Virus record (IMG/VR): IMGVR_UViG_3300013100_000469
Location: 1 to 28,031 of that record
Reading direction: 5' to 3' (one strand)
DNA from: a virus
Length of the DNA stretch: 28,031 nucleotides
Part shown: one piece after another, positions 14,595 through 19,568 of the stretch
How the letters are laid out: every line of letters begins with the position of its first letter
How positions within the stretch are numbered: the stretch's first letter is position 1
Notes under the pieces: generated by a model
What the model was told of the DNA's origin: nothing
What the model saw: the letters and a program-made list of their open reading frames with translations, nothing else
The model's database searches: none
Translations under genes and position numbers: made by a program

Positions 14595-14848
14595 GCGCCC
14601 GCCCTCCGCTCATGGGCGCGGACGCCGTGGTGGACGGTTGAGTGGTCGCGGTTGAGCAGCCTTCCAACGGCGGGGTAGGAATAGCGGCCCGTCGAGATCA
14701 GGGCGTGCATGATGTGCTGGCGAGGCCACGCATGGCGCGGGCCGGACTTCGGAGATCGGATGTCGTCCAGCGTGAGTCCGTGGAGGGCGGCCAAGGCGCT
14801 GGCGAGTTTCCGGGCCTCGGACCCGCATTGTTTGCCCCATCCGCTCAC
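14591..14848 (-). CDS. Stand-alone DnaA domain IV-like DNA-binding protein
   Basis: The start is GTG 14848, GTGA-coupled to the short gene upstream and 6 bases after GGAGGG; the frame extending to 14884 is not needed. The 85-residue product carries the DnaA C-terminal signature: HAWPRQHIMHALI, then GRYSYPAVGRLL and NRDHSTVHHGVRAHE at about 38-80. In DnaA this helix-turn-helix with the RDHSTV motif reads the DnaA box. The AAA+ ATPase and helicase-binding domains are absent, so it cannot act as a full initiator. It could mark the phage origin, recruit the organizer protein, or compete with host DnaA. Confidence 0.8.
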   Translation of the reverse strand: MSGWGKQCGSEARKLASALAALHGLTLDDIRSPKSGPRHAWPRQHIMHALISTGRYSYPAVGRLLNRDHSTVHHGVRAHERRAGA

Positions 14849-15015
14849 GCCGCACCCTCCCGCTTGGAGCCGATCTCGCGCCATTTCTGGAGATCGACGT
14901 TGGCCTCGTGGTCATTGCCGGCCACGATTTCGACGGCCCGAGCAACGCCGTATCGCTCAACGAGCTTGCGGTAGATGTCTTTGCGCTCTTGTTCTGAAAT
15001 GGCGGCGTAGCTCAT
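14845..15015 (-). CDS. Small hypothetical protein, 56 residues
   Basis: ATG 15015 overlaps the DUF1064 stop as ATGA and the TGA overlaps the DnaA-like start. The product reads MSYAAISEQERKDIYRKLVE, then RYGVARAVEIVAGNDHEANV and LQKWREIGSKREGAA. It is charged and helical, and may be a small DNA-binding or partner protein. The family is not recognised. Confidence 0.65.
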   Translation of the reverse strand: MSYAAISEQERKDIYRKLVERYGVARAVEIVAGNDHEANVDLQKWREIGSKREGAA

Positions 15016-15371
15016 ACCTCCACCACCTCAATCCCCCTCACGGCCTTCAGGAGCTTGATCTTGAGGCGATAGACGGGGTTCTTGCGGGTGACGGGGGACT
15101 TCACGTCCTCGACCGTCAGGGCGGCTTGTCCGGCCTTGCGATAAGCGAAGTCCCCGACATAGGCGCAGATCGGCTGGCCGTTCACGTCGAGAGGGAAACG
15201 GGGCTGGACTTGGAGGTCGAATATCTCCCCTGCCCTATGAAGCAGCTTCAGTTCACCATAGCGTCGGGCCTCCTTCTTCGATGAGAAGGTGACGCCATCG
15301 ACCTCAGTGGGCTTGTTGCCGTATTTGGAGCGGCGGGTTTCGGCCATGATCTGGCGGGCAGGGCTAGACAC
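15012..15371 (-). CDS. DUF1064 family protein, predicted nuclease-like
   Basis: This 119-residue protein has the DUF1064 pattern: KYGNKPTEVDGVTFSSKKEARRYGELKLL, then IFDLQVQPRFPL, YVGDFAYRKAG, TVEDVKSP and VYRLKIKLLKAVRGIEV. The order E (in KKEARRY), Q-P-R, D (GDF) and EDVK is reminiscent of PD-(D/E)xK nucleases, and I infer a Holliday-junction or endonuclease role. This is common for phage recombination and replication loci. The start is GTG 15371 after GGGGGTGG and overlaps the upstream stop by 8 bases. ATG 15347 is a weaker alternative. Confidence 0.75.
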   Translation of the reverse strand: MSSPARQIMAETRRSKYGNKPTEVDGVTFSSKKEARRYGELKLLHRAGEIFDLQVQPRFPLDVNGQPICAYVGDFAYRKAGQAALTVEDVKSPVTRKNPVYRLKIKLLKAVRGIEVVEV

Positions 15372-15543
15372 GAACCCACCCCCATCTGCGTTCTGCTTCC
15401 AGAAGTTGGGCGGTTGCCTGACCGAGCTGCTGTTGGGCTGTGTGTATCCGACGGCTATCCCGACGCTCCCAAGCGCGCCTCAGTTCCGCATAGGCCGCGT
15501 CTCTGGCCTTACGGGGGCTGGAGAGGAGGAGGTTGCGGATCAT
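15364..15543 (-). CDS. Small basic hypothetical protein, 59 residues
   Basis: ATG 15543 shares a base with the TAA of the upstream gene (TAATG). The product is very basic and helical: MIRNLLLSSPRKARDAAYAE, then LRRAWERRDSRRIHTAQQQLGQATAQLLEAERRWGW. It may be a coiled-coil or nucleic-acid-binding protein. The stop lies inside the first codons of the DUF1064 gene. Confidence 0.6.
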   Translation of the reverse strand: MIRNLLLSSPRKARDAAYAELRRAWERRDSRRIHTAQQQLGQATAQLLEAERRWGWVRV

Positions 15544-15839
15544 TACTTGGCCGCCTTCTCCAACTCGCGGGCTCGCTTGTTGGCGTATTTGGCAAGGCGG
15601 CGGAATTGCGTGGCGTTCTGATCCAGGTCGAAAATCAGCATCCGCTGCATGTCGATGTCGAGCCAGCGCACACCATCAGGAAGCGCGTTCTCGCGTAGCC
15701 ATATCCGGTCATAGATGGGGTCCATCCAGAAGTGGCAATCCATGAAGCGGGCGCGCCACTTGCCATCCACAAAAGGGCGCAAGTCGGCATCGTCTGGAAA
15801 TGGCGGCCCTTTGTCTTTGGTGTTGCCGCGAGCGCTCAT
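15543..15839 (-). CDS. Hypothetical protein, 98 residues
   Basis: ATG 15839 has GGGGTAGGGG just upstream. The product includes PDDADLRPFVDGKWRARFMDCHFWMDPIYDRIWLRENALP, rich in Trp, Phe and Asp, then LDIDMQRMLIFDLDQNATQFRRLAKYANKRARELEKAAK, a helical end. The family is not recognised. A hairpin with a short U run lies just before the gene, so its expression may be attenuated. Confidence 0.65.
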   Translation of the reverse strand: MSARGNTKDKGPPFPDDADLRPFVDGKWRARFMDCHFWMDPIYDRIWLRENALPDGVRWLDIDMQRMLIFDLDQNATQFRRLAKYANKRARELEKAAK

Positions 15840-15856
15840 CGCCCCTACCCCGTCAT

Positions 15857-15886
15857 AAAACCCCGTCGCCGGTTAAGGGTGGCGAC
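15857..15886 (-). terminator. Weak terminator-like hairpin (possible attenuator)
   Basis: On the minus strand GTCGCC pairs with GGCGAC (15886-15881 with 15870-15865) around a 10-base loop and is followed by GGGGTTTT. The stem is only 6 bp, so read-through to the 98-residue gene is likely. Confidence 0.35.
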
Positions 15887-15899
15887 TTGCCCCGTTAGT

Positions 15900-16070
15900 T
15901 CAGCGGTTTCGTGTCAACTTGCGCATCGCCCGGTCGAGCACGCGCTCGCCGAGATTGAACAGGCGATATCCGAGCAGGCTAAAGAGCTGACCGGCTCGGT
16001 ATTCCGTCCAACTGGTCGGCGCGCTCAGCCAAAGCCGCACGCCGCGCACGAAGGCGCACAAGGTTTTCAC
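15900..16070 (-). CDS. Small protein overlapping the HTH gene
   Basis: From GTG 16070 a frame reads MKTLCAFVRGVRLWLSAPTS, WTEYRAGQLFSLLGYRLFNL, then GERVLDRAMRKLTRNR and stops at TGA. It overlaps the 3' end of the HTH gene by 92 bases in another frame. The part beyond the overlap is clearly amphipathic and basic, like a small membrane-associated protein. No strong ribosome site is seen, so the start is uncertain and the gene is only moderately supported. Confidence 0.45.
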   Translation of the reverse strand: MKTLCAFVRGVRLWLSAPTSWTEYRAGQLFSLLGYRLFNLGERVLDRAMRKLTRNR

Positions 16071-16383
16071 GGGCGTTTTCCGCTTGTTCGATGATGGATT
16101 GGAGTTTTCGCTCTTCGTATTGTTCGTAGGTCTCGCCGGTCAGTGTCGTGCCGAGCGCTTCCCATAGCCCCCAGCCTTCAGCCGCCACGGCTTTCGCAAG
16201 TGTTGGGGCCGACAAATGCCCCTTGAACACGTTCGCGGCCGTCGTCGGGTCAATCCCCCAGGCGCGGGCCAGCTGCTTGGCGCTCGTGTATTTTTGCCGC
16301 GCGATCTCGGCCAACGCCTCACCGGGCGCCAGACCGAAAAGTTGCCTACCAGCGGGCATGAAGTCCGTCTCCACTGCTGTCAT
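15979..16383 (-). CDS. HTH protein heading the leftward replication operon
   Basis: This 134-residue protein has an HTH-like region at about 24-58 (LAEIARQKYTSAKQLARAWGIDPTTAANVFKG), where KQLARAWG and TTAANVFKG would be the two helices. A long charged coiled coil follows (YEQYEERKLQSIIEQAENARENLVRL). ATG 16383 has AGGTG 8 bases before it. It stands between the cro-like unit and the replication genes, where lambda has cII, so an activator or replication-control role is possible. The sequence itself shows no CII similarity that I can recognise. Confidence 0.65.
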   Translation of the reverse strand: MTAVETDFMPAGRQLFGLAPGEALAEIARQKYTSAKQLARAWGIDPTTAANVFKGHLSAPTLAKAVAAEGWGLWEALGTTLTGETYEQYEERKLQSIIEQAENARENLVRLRARRAALAERADQLDGIPSRSAL

Positions 16384-16430
16384 GGTTGTTCACCTAAGCA
16401 GTGGGAACGAATTGGGACGGGAGAGACGAA

Positions 16431-16619
16431 GTGGACCGGGCGGCGAGCCCCTACATTGAACCGAGCGAATACATTGAGGCCGCGCGGCGTCTGGACAACG
16501 CGGCGGCCGAGTATGGACTTACGGATGAAGTTACAGCCGGTCGTTTGCGGCGACTGGCGACGGCCTTTCGGAAGCGGGCCTTCGGGGTCCGAATGGTGAG
16601 CTTGGGGTTGGCCGGTTAA
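16431..16619 (+). CDS. Small hypothetical protein, divergent from the HTH gene
   Basis: I choose GTG 16431, 8 bases after GGGAG, instead of GTG 16401. The 62-residue product begins with YIEPSEYIEAARRLDNAAAEYG and continues TDEVTAGRLRRLATAFRKRA, a helical, charged protein with a Gly/Leu end. It lies on the plus strand within the leftward early region, so leftward transcripts from the cro promoter would be antisense to it. The function is unknown. Confidence 0.5.
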   Translation: MDRAASPYIEPSEYIEAARRLDNAAAEYGLTDEVTAGRLRRLATAFRKRAFGVRMVSLGLAG

Positions 16620-16629
16620 GACCAACCCC
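16604..16629. other. Perfect hairpin at the end of the plus-strand gene
   Basis: GGGGTTGG (16604-16611) pairs with CCAACCCC (16622-16629) around a 10-base loop that contains the TAA stop. It lies between two converging genes and has no U run on either side, so it is a possible bidirectional transcript end but not a proven terminator. Confidence 0.4.
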
Positions 16630-16669
16630 TGCTCCACGGGGCGCCGAGGGGGGAGTAGCGCGCCGGAGG

Positions 16670-16792
16670 TCATGGCAGGCACCAGAGGATAAGCGCGATG
16701 ACGAGCGCCCACGCGAGAAGGGCCGCGCCGAAGATCGTCGCGAACTTCGTCCCGCGTGACAGCTCGGAATGATCAGACGCCCCCGGCTGCAT
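16670..16792 (-). CDS. Single-span membrane microprotein, 40 residues
   Basis: ATG 16792 starts one base after the stop of the preceding membrane protein. A polar head (MQPGASDHSELSRGTK) precedes a strong hydrophobic segment (FATIFGAALLAWALVIALIL) ending WCLP. It is co-transcribed with the cro-like gene. A superinfection-exclusion or lysis-control role is possible but not shown. Confidence 0.6.
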   Translation of the reverse strand: MQPGASDHSELSRGTKFATIFGAALLAWALVIALILWCLP

Positions 16793-16793
16793 G

Positions 16794-16940
16794 TCAGGGG
16801 GCCTTTGGTGTTTGGGTGAAGCGACGAGCGACGCGACGGCGGCCTTCGAAGTGTTCAAGCGCACGAAGGCCAAGCCACCAGACGCCGAACATCACGCCGT
16901 AGCCGACCGCGAGATAGCCGAGGATGAACCAGATGCTCAT
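16794..16940 (-). CDS. Single-span membrane microprotein, 48 residues
   Basis: ATG 16940 overlaps the cro-like stop as ATGA, with AGAGG 6 bases upstream. The N-terminal half is a transmembrane helix (IWFILGYLAVGYGVMFGVWW) and the C-terminal half is basic (HFEGRRRVARRF). By the positive-inside rule the tail should face the cytoplasm. It sits between cro and a second membrane microprotein and should be made early in lytic growth. Confidence 0.65.
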   Translation of the reverse strand: MSIWFILGYLAVGYGVMFGVWWLGLRALEHFEGRRRVARRFTQTPKAP

Positions 16941-17137
16941 GCGGCGGCCTCTTGTGCCGCTGCCGCTGCCAACTCATCGAGCGAGGCAAGCCCGCTCTCG
17001 CTGATGCGCTTCCATTCGGTCGGAGGTATGCTTTTGCGCCGTTCCCAGAAGCGCACGCGATCCGGTGGCAGGCCCAATGTGCGCGCCACCTCCCGGTAGC
17101 CCCCCGCATCTTGAACAATTTGAAGATGGCTTCTCAT
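16937..17137 (-). CDS. Cro-like repressor
   Basis: This 66-residue protein is divergent from cI. It reads MRSHLQIVQDAGGYREVART, then LGLPPDRVRFWERRKSIPPTEWKRISE, the layout of small YdaS/Cro-type HTH proteins in which RVRFWERRKSIP is the recognition region. ATG 17137 is chosen; the GTG at 17161 lies within operator O1 and has no ribosome site. The -10 element ends only about 13 bases before the ATG, so the mRNA would have almost no leader. It probably competes with the CI-like protein at the TGTGC operators and drives two membrane microproteins. Confidence 0.72.
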   Translation of the reverse strand: MRSHLQIVQDAGGYREVARTLGLPPDRVRFWERRKSIPPTEWKRISESGLASLDELAAAAAQEAAA

Positions 17138-17147
17138 CGGCCGTGAG

Positions 17148-17162
17148 TGTGCATAACGCACA
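17148..17162. promoter_or_regulatory. Operator O1 (TGTGC-N5-GCACA), over the cro -10
   Basis: TGTGCATAACGCACA is a 15-bp site with perfect 5-bp arms. Read on the minus strand it is identical to the operator at 18998-19012 and covers the -10 of the cro promoter. Binding would block cro. Confidence 0.8.
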
Positions 17163-17174
17163 GCGCTCCGTCAA
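17150..17174 (-). promoter_or_regulatory. Leftward early (cro) promoter
   Basis: On the minus strand TTGACG (17174-17169), 11 bases, then GTTATGCA (17157-17150). This spacing resembles the Caulobacter housekeeping consensus TTGACG-N10-14-GCTA rather than the 17-bp E. coli spacing. Operator O2 ends 7 bp upstream of the TTGACG box and O1 covers the -10. Confidence 0.65.
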
Positions 17175-17181
17175 GTCAGAA

Positions 17182-17196
17182 TGTGCCCTACGCACA
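17182..17196. promoter_or_regulatory. Operator O2 (TGTGC-N5-GCACA)
   Basis: TGTGCCCTACGCACA has perfect arms, is centred 34 bp from O1 and 33 bp from O3, and lies upstream of the cro TTGACG box. As the middle of three sites spaced about three helical turns apart, it allows cooperative binding on one face. Confidence 0.8.
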
Positions 17197-17208
17197 GCGC
17201 CGCTGGGC

Positions 17209-17214
17209 CACAAT
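17209..17214 (+). promoter_or_regulatory. Candidate -10 of the cI promoter (leaderless start)
   Basis: CACAAT ends 6 bases before the A of the cI ATG at 17221, so transcription could start at the start codon itself, as for lambda cI. No good -35 is visible, which would fit a promoter that needs activation by repressor at O2. Confidence 0.35.
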
Positions 17215-17229
17215 TGTGCGATGGGCACA
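17215..17229. promoter_or_regulatory. Operator O3, overlapping the cI start codon
   Basis: TGTGCGATGGGCACA contains the cI ATG in its centre. A repressor bound here would shut off its own gene, a built-in negative feedback. Confidence 0.8.
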
Positions 17230-17808
17230 GTCCGCGACGAAAAGGGTTCAAAGGCGCAGGGCGAGCGGCTTCGGCACGCCCGCGAGCACTGGCGCATACC
17301 CAATGCGGCAGAGGCTGTCCGGCGCTTAAAGCTCCCGGTCAAGGAAACGACCTATCAGCACCACGAGAACGGTACGCGCGGGATCACGCGACAGGCGCGC
17401 ATGTATGCCGAAAAGTTTGGTGTCCCGGTCGAGTGGCTGCTGGACGGAAAGAATCCGCCCGACTGGGCTCGCGGTGAGATGGATCTCACGCCAGAGGAGT
17501 ATCGCGGCGGTGCGGACCACTTTCTCCGCGCATGGCGCTTGTTCCGGAACATGACCGTCATCGAGTTGGCCGAGCGGATTGGCTTTCCAGCGCACGTCGT
17601 GGACGACTGGGAGGCCGGAACCCTCGATGTGTCGGGTAAAATGCTCGCAAAGCTCGGCGCCGCCTTGGATACTACGGCAGGAAGCATCTTGGATGTTGAT
17701 CCCGCCGCTGTGCCCCCTGCCCTGTTGGAAATGTGGCGTGACCACACCCGACAACAGGGGCCGATGCGAAGGCGTATAGAGGCGGCGCGCACGGGCACGA
17801 ACGGGTGA
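17221..17808 (+). CDS. CI-like prophage repressor with two HTH domains
   Basis: The start is ATG 17221, since the longer frame upstream crosses the operators and the cro gene. The 195-residue protein has a first XRE-type HTH at about 13-77 (GERLRHAREHWRI, ETTYQHHENGTRGI, YAEKFGVPVEWLLDGK) and a second at about 101-160 (LRAWRLFRNMTVIELAERIG, VDDWEAGTLDV, MLAKLGAALDT). No LexA/CI-type peptidase domain with Ser-Lys dyad follows, so RecA-stimulated self-cleavage is not expected. Induction probably works through an antirepressor or another signal. Divergence from cro and the three operators support the role. It may bind as a multi-headed protein across adjacent sites. Confidence 0.8.
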   Translation: MGTVRDEKGSKAQGERLRHAREHWRIPNAAEAVRRLKLPVKETTYQHHENGTRGITRQARMYAEKFGVPVEWLLDGKNPPDWARGEMDLTPEEYRGGADHFLRAWRLFRNMTVIELAERIGFPAHVVDDWEAGTLDVSGKMLAKLGAALDTTAGSILDVDPAAVPPALLEMWRDHTRQQGPMRRRIEAARTGTNG

Positions 17809-17836
17809 CCATCCACTATCTTCCAAGAGGGGCATC

Positions 17837-18265
17837 ATGAGGCAAGCGGCTATCGCGACTTGTGCCGTGCTGTTAGCAACGCCGGCCGTCGCCCAGACCA
17901 CCAACACCAATTGCTATACGAGCTACGGGCAGACCTATTGCCGCAGCACGACACAACCCGACCCGTGGACAAGCGCGCCAGCGCCGTGGACCGCCTATAA
18001 CAACGCCTATCAGAACGGCTGGAACCAGAGCCAGCAGATGCTCGACTCCTTGAACCGCGCGCGGCAGCAACGGGCGATGGCCGAACAACAGCGTCAGGCG
18101 CAGGCGGCAGAGGCCGAACGCGCCGAGCGCGAACGGCAGGCCGGGGCAATGATCGCTGCGGGCAACTGTGAGGATGCGCGGAACTACGCGCTGAAGGCCG
18201 GCGACTTCGACCTGGCCCAGAAGGTTGACGCGGCCTGTAAGGCCCCCGCCCTTCCTGTTCAGTGA
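17837..18265 (+). CDS. Secreted/periplasmic protein, lysogenic-conversion candidate
   Basis: This 142-residue protein starts after GAGGGGCATC. It has a clear signal peptide (MRQAAIATCAVLLATPAVA, cleavage likely after residue 19). A Cys-containing stretch follows (NCYTSYGQTYCRSTT), then a Trp/Tyr-rich region. A Gln/Ala/Glu coiled coil spans about 75-105. A C-terminal helix pair has two more cysteines (GNCEDARNYALKAGDFDLAQKVDAAC). The four cysteines could form disulfides in the periplasm. It lies 28 bp after cI on the same strand, so it should be expressed in the lysogen, as morons are. Its function is unknown. Confidence 0.72.
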   Translation: MRQAAIATCAVLLATPAVAQTTNTNCYTSYGQTYCRSTTQPDPWTSAPAPWTAYNNAYQNGWNQSQQMLDSLNRARQQRAMAEQQRQAQAAEAERAERERQAGAMIAAGNCEDARNYALKAGDFDLAQKVDAACKAPALPVQ

Positions 18266-18271
18266 GGGTGG

Positions 18272-18469
18272 CTAGTGCAAGTCACCGTGGCGCTGGCGAA
18301 GCAGCAGGACTACCTCAGCCCTGTCGTCTGGCTCTAGCTTCTCGGGGTCGGCCACGTGTGTGGCCTGCCCCTCTTTGGTGGTGCAGATGTAATCGAGGTC
18401 TGGGCTACCCCGAGTTGGGTTTCTAAGCCCAAGGGCCCTCACGGCCGCCCAGAAGTCCTCGACAGTCAC
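18272..18469 (-). CDS. Small partner of the HicB-like gene
   Basis: This 65-residue protein starts at GTG, coupled to the HicB-like stop as GTGA. It reads MTVEDFWAAVRALGLRNPTR, GSPDLDYICTTKEGQATHV, then DPEKLEPDDRAEVVLLLRQRHG. The order helix, RGS, two strands, helix loosely resembles HicA toxins (about 60 residues), but the catalytic His of the GSHH motif is not there. It may be a diverged or inactive partner, or unrelated. It converges with the secreted gene. Confidence 0.5.
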   Translation of the reverse strand: MTVEDFWAAVRALGLRNPTRGSPDLDYICTTKEGQATHVADPEKLEPDDRAEVVLLLRQRHGDLH

Positions 18470-18726
18470 GCAGCATGAAGCTCCAGGATGCGCGGCTCGC
18501 CGAGCGAGAAGAAGCCCTCGTCATCGCCGTCCACCAGCTCGACTTCAACGTCGGCGTCGTATTGCGCCTTGATGAGCTGAGAGATCGCGGCCGGCAGCCG
18601 CTCCTCGATGTCCTCGATGGTCTTGCCGACCGTCATCAGCCCGGGAAGGTCATCGCTGACGGCGGCGATAAGGCCTGTCTTTCGGCTCCGCAGCAGGCCA
18701 ACGCGGATCGTGGTCGGATAGGACAT
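18466..18726 (-). CDS. HicB-like / DUF1902-type antitoxin-family protein
   Basis: This 86-residue protein has the HicB partial RNase H-like fold pattern: IRVGLLRSRKTGLIAAVSDDLPGLMTVGKTIEDIEERLPAAISQLI, where SDDLPGL followed by G-x-T-x-E-D is the family core. ATG 18726 has GAGGGG upstream. A well-formed promoter precedes it on the minus strand. HicB-type proteins are antitoxins in HicAB modules, and DUF1902 members are often solitary. No C-terminal HTH or ribbon-helix-helix domain is seen, so self-regulation is unclear. Confidence 0.65.
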   Translation of the reverse strand: MSYPTTIRVGLLRSRKTGLIAAVSDDLPGLMTVGKTIEDIEERLPAAISQLIKAQYDADVEVELVDGDDEGFFSLGEPRILELHAA

Positions 18727-18747
18727 GTCACCCCTCTAGGGTTGCAC

Positions 18748-18774
18748 CATTAAGCCACATATAAGGCATGTCAA
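18748..18774 (-). promoter_or_regulatory. Promoter of the HicB-like pair
   Basis: On the minus strand TTGACA (18774-18769), 13 bases, then GCTTAATG (18755-18748), again the Caulobacter-like spacing. No TGTGC operator overlaps it, so the pair should be expressed in the lysogen. Confidence 0.5.
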
Positions 18775-18963
18775 CGAGACGTTAATAAGTCCCGAACACG
18801 CCGCTCTTGTGGCTGGCTCCAATTGTAACACGTTCCGTAGCGGTATGTTGCGACTAATCGCGCAACTGCGGGTCGTGCGGATAACCGACATTATTTGTTA
18901 GCCATAAAAGTACGCGGGGGAATCACCCTTGGTTCGCGGTTTGGACGCGGCACGTGACAGAGT

Positions 18964-18978
18964 TGTGCATTATGCACA
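18964..18978. promoter_or_regulatory. Operator OR1 (TGTGC-N5-GCACA)
   Basis: TGTGCATTATGCACA, 7 bp upstream of the TTGACA box of the rightward promoter. Centred 34 bp from OR2, the same spacing as O1-O2. It contains TTATGCACA, a DnaA-box match. Confidence 0.8.
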
Positions 18979-18985
18979 TTTCTGA

Positions 18986-19010
18986 TTGACACCATGCTGT
19001 GCGTTATGCA
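18986..19010 (+). promoter_or_regulatory. Rightward early promoter
   Basis: TTGACA (18986-18991), 11 bases, then GTTATGCA (19003-19010). Box, spacer length and flanking operators copy the cro promoter to the base. The transcript would start near 19017 and meet the ribosome site GAGGAGGA before the ATG at 19042. Confidence 0.65.
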
Positions 19011-19012
19011 CA
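18998..19012. promoter_or_regulatory. Operator OR2 (TGTGC-N5-GCACA), over the rightward -10
   Basis: TGTGCGTTATGCACA is identical to O1 read on the other strand. It covers the -10 element, so the repressor would block the whole rightward early operon. Confidence 0.8.
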
Positions 19013-19041
19013 CTCCTCTCAACACCTGAGGAGGACGGCAG

Positions 19042-19263
19042 ATGGCCGACGCAACCGAAACCAAGCGCATTCCCGCCTTCAAGCTGCGCGTGGACTTGGG
19101 CGGCGGGTGGGTGACGGAGCGATTTAATGATCGCGCCGCGCTTATCAGCGCCCGCCGTGATTATGCGGGCGCCTGCACGTTGCGCGGGCTCCAGGCGCTG
19201 TCCCTGGTCGATGGCGAATGGCGCCGCATCCGCGAGGGCCTTCTCCTGAAGGCGGCTGCGTGA
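19042..19263 (+). CDS. First gene of the rightward early operon, hypothetical
   Basis: This 73-residue protein starts after GAGGAGGA. It reads KRIPAFKLRVDLGGGWVTERFNDRAALISARRDYAGACTL, then QALSLVDGEWRRIREGLLLKA, and looks like a small alpha/beta protein. Being first after the operator-controlled promoter it should be the earliest and most abundant product of this arm. Such positions often hold host-takeover or anti-defence proteins, but nothing in the sequence shows this. Confidence 0.65.
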   Translation: MADATETKRIPAFKLRVDLGGGWVTERFNDRAALISARRDYAGACTLRGLQALSLVDGEWRRIREGLLLKAAA

Positions 19264-19568
19264 TGACCGCCAATTCAACCCCGGGGCCATGGCACGTTGA
19301 GAGCATTGATGGCGTGGTGCGCATTTGGGCTACTCGGGACGGCGGCAACGATAAGCTCATAGCCGGCCTAGGATTTGGACCGCTGGATGTCCGCGAAGCG
19401 GATGCGCGCTTGGTGGCTACCGCGCCTGACGCCATCAGGGCCTGCAAGGCTCACGACGAATACCTGAGCAAGCACTACGACGGCCCTGACAGCGACGCGC
19501 TCAGCCCGGAGGCGGCAAACGCATGGAGGCTATGTAAAGCCGCCATCGCCAAGCTGGAGGCCGCGTAA
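19263..19568 (+). CDS. Phage protein of the TPGPW / ADARLVA(T/A)AP family
   Basis: The start is ATG 19263, sharing a base with the preceding TGA. The 101-residue product begins TPGPWHVESIDGVVRIWATRDG and has ADARLVATAPDAIRACKAHDE in the middle. Proteins with a TPGPW start and an A(N/D)ARL(I/V)A-AP motif are widespread small phage proteins of unknown role. A second member lies at 24169. It ends in a helix (AWRLCKAAIAKLEAA). Confidence 0.7.
   Translation: MTANSTPGPWHVESIDGVVRIWATRDGGNDKLIAGLGFGPLDVREADARLVATAPDAIRACKAHDEYLSKHYDGPDSDALSPEAANAWRLCKAAIAKLEAA

Larger units (their letters stand above)
18727..19041. other. 315-bp control region between the HicB-like gene and the rightward operon
   Basis: No gene is seen here. 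It holds a leftward promoter at 18748-18774, a hairpin at 18847-18866 (GTTGCG/CGCAAC, 8-base loop), two repressor operators and the rightward early promoter. The middle part, about 18780-18960, is slightly AT-richer than its surroundings and otherwise featureless. Confidence 0.6.

Noticed and set aside
15887-15915. tRNA-like D-arm (GTTAGTTCAGCGGT)
   Set aside because: No matching acceptor, anticodon or T-arm could be built around it; it lies at the end of a small minus-strand gene.
17065-17220. Upstream extension of the cI frame
   Set aside because: It crosses the cro gene and the three operators and gives a Pro-rich N-terminus; the ATG at 17221 begins a normal HTH protein.
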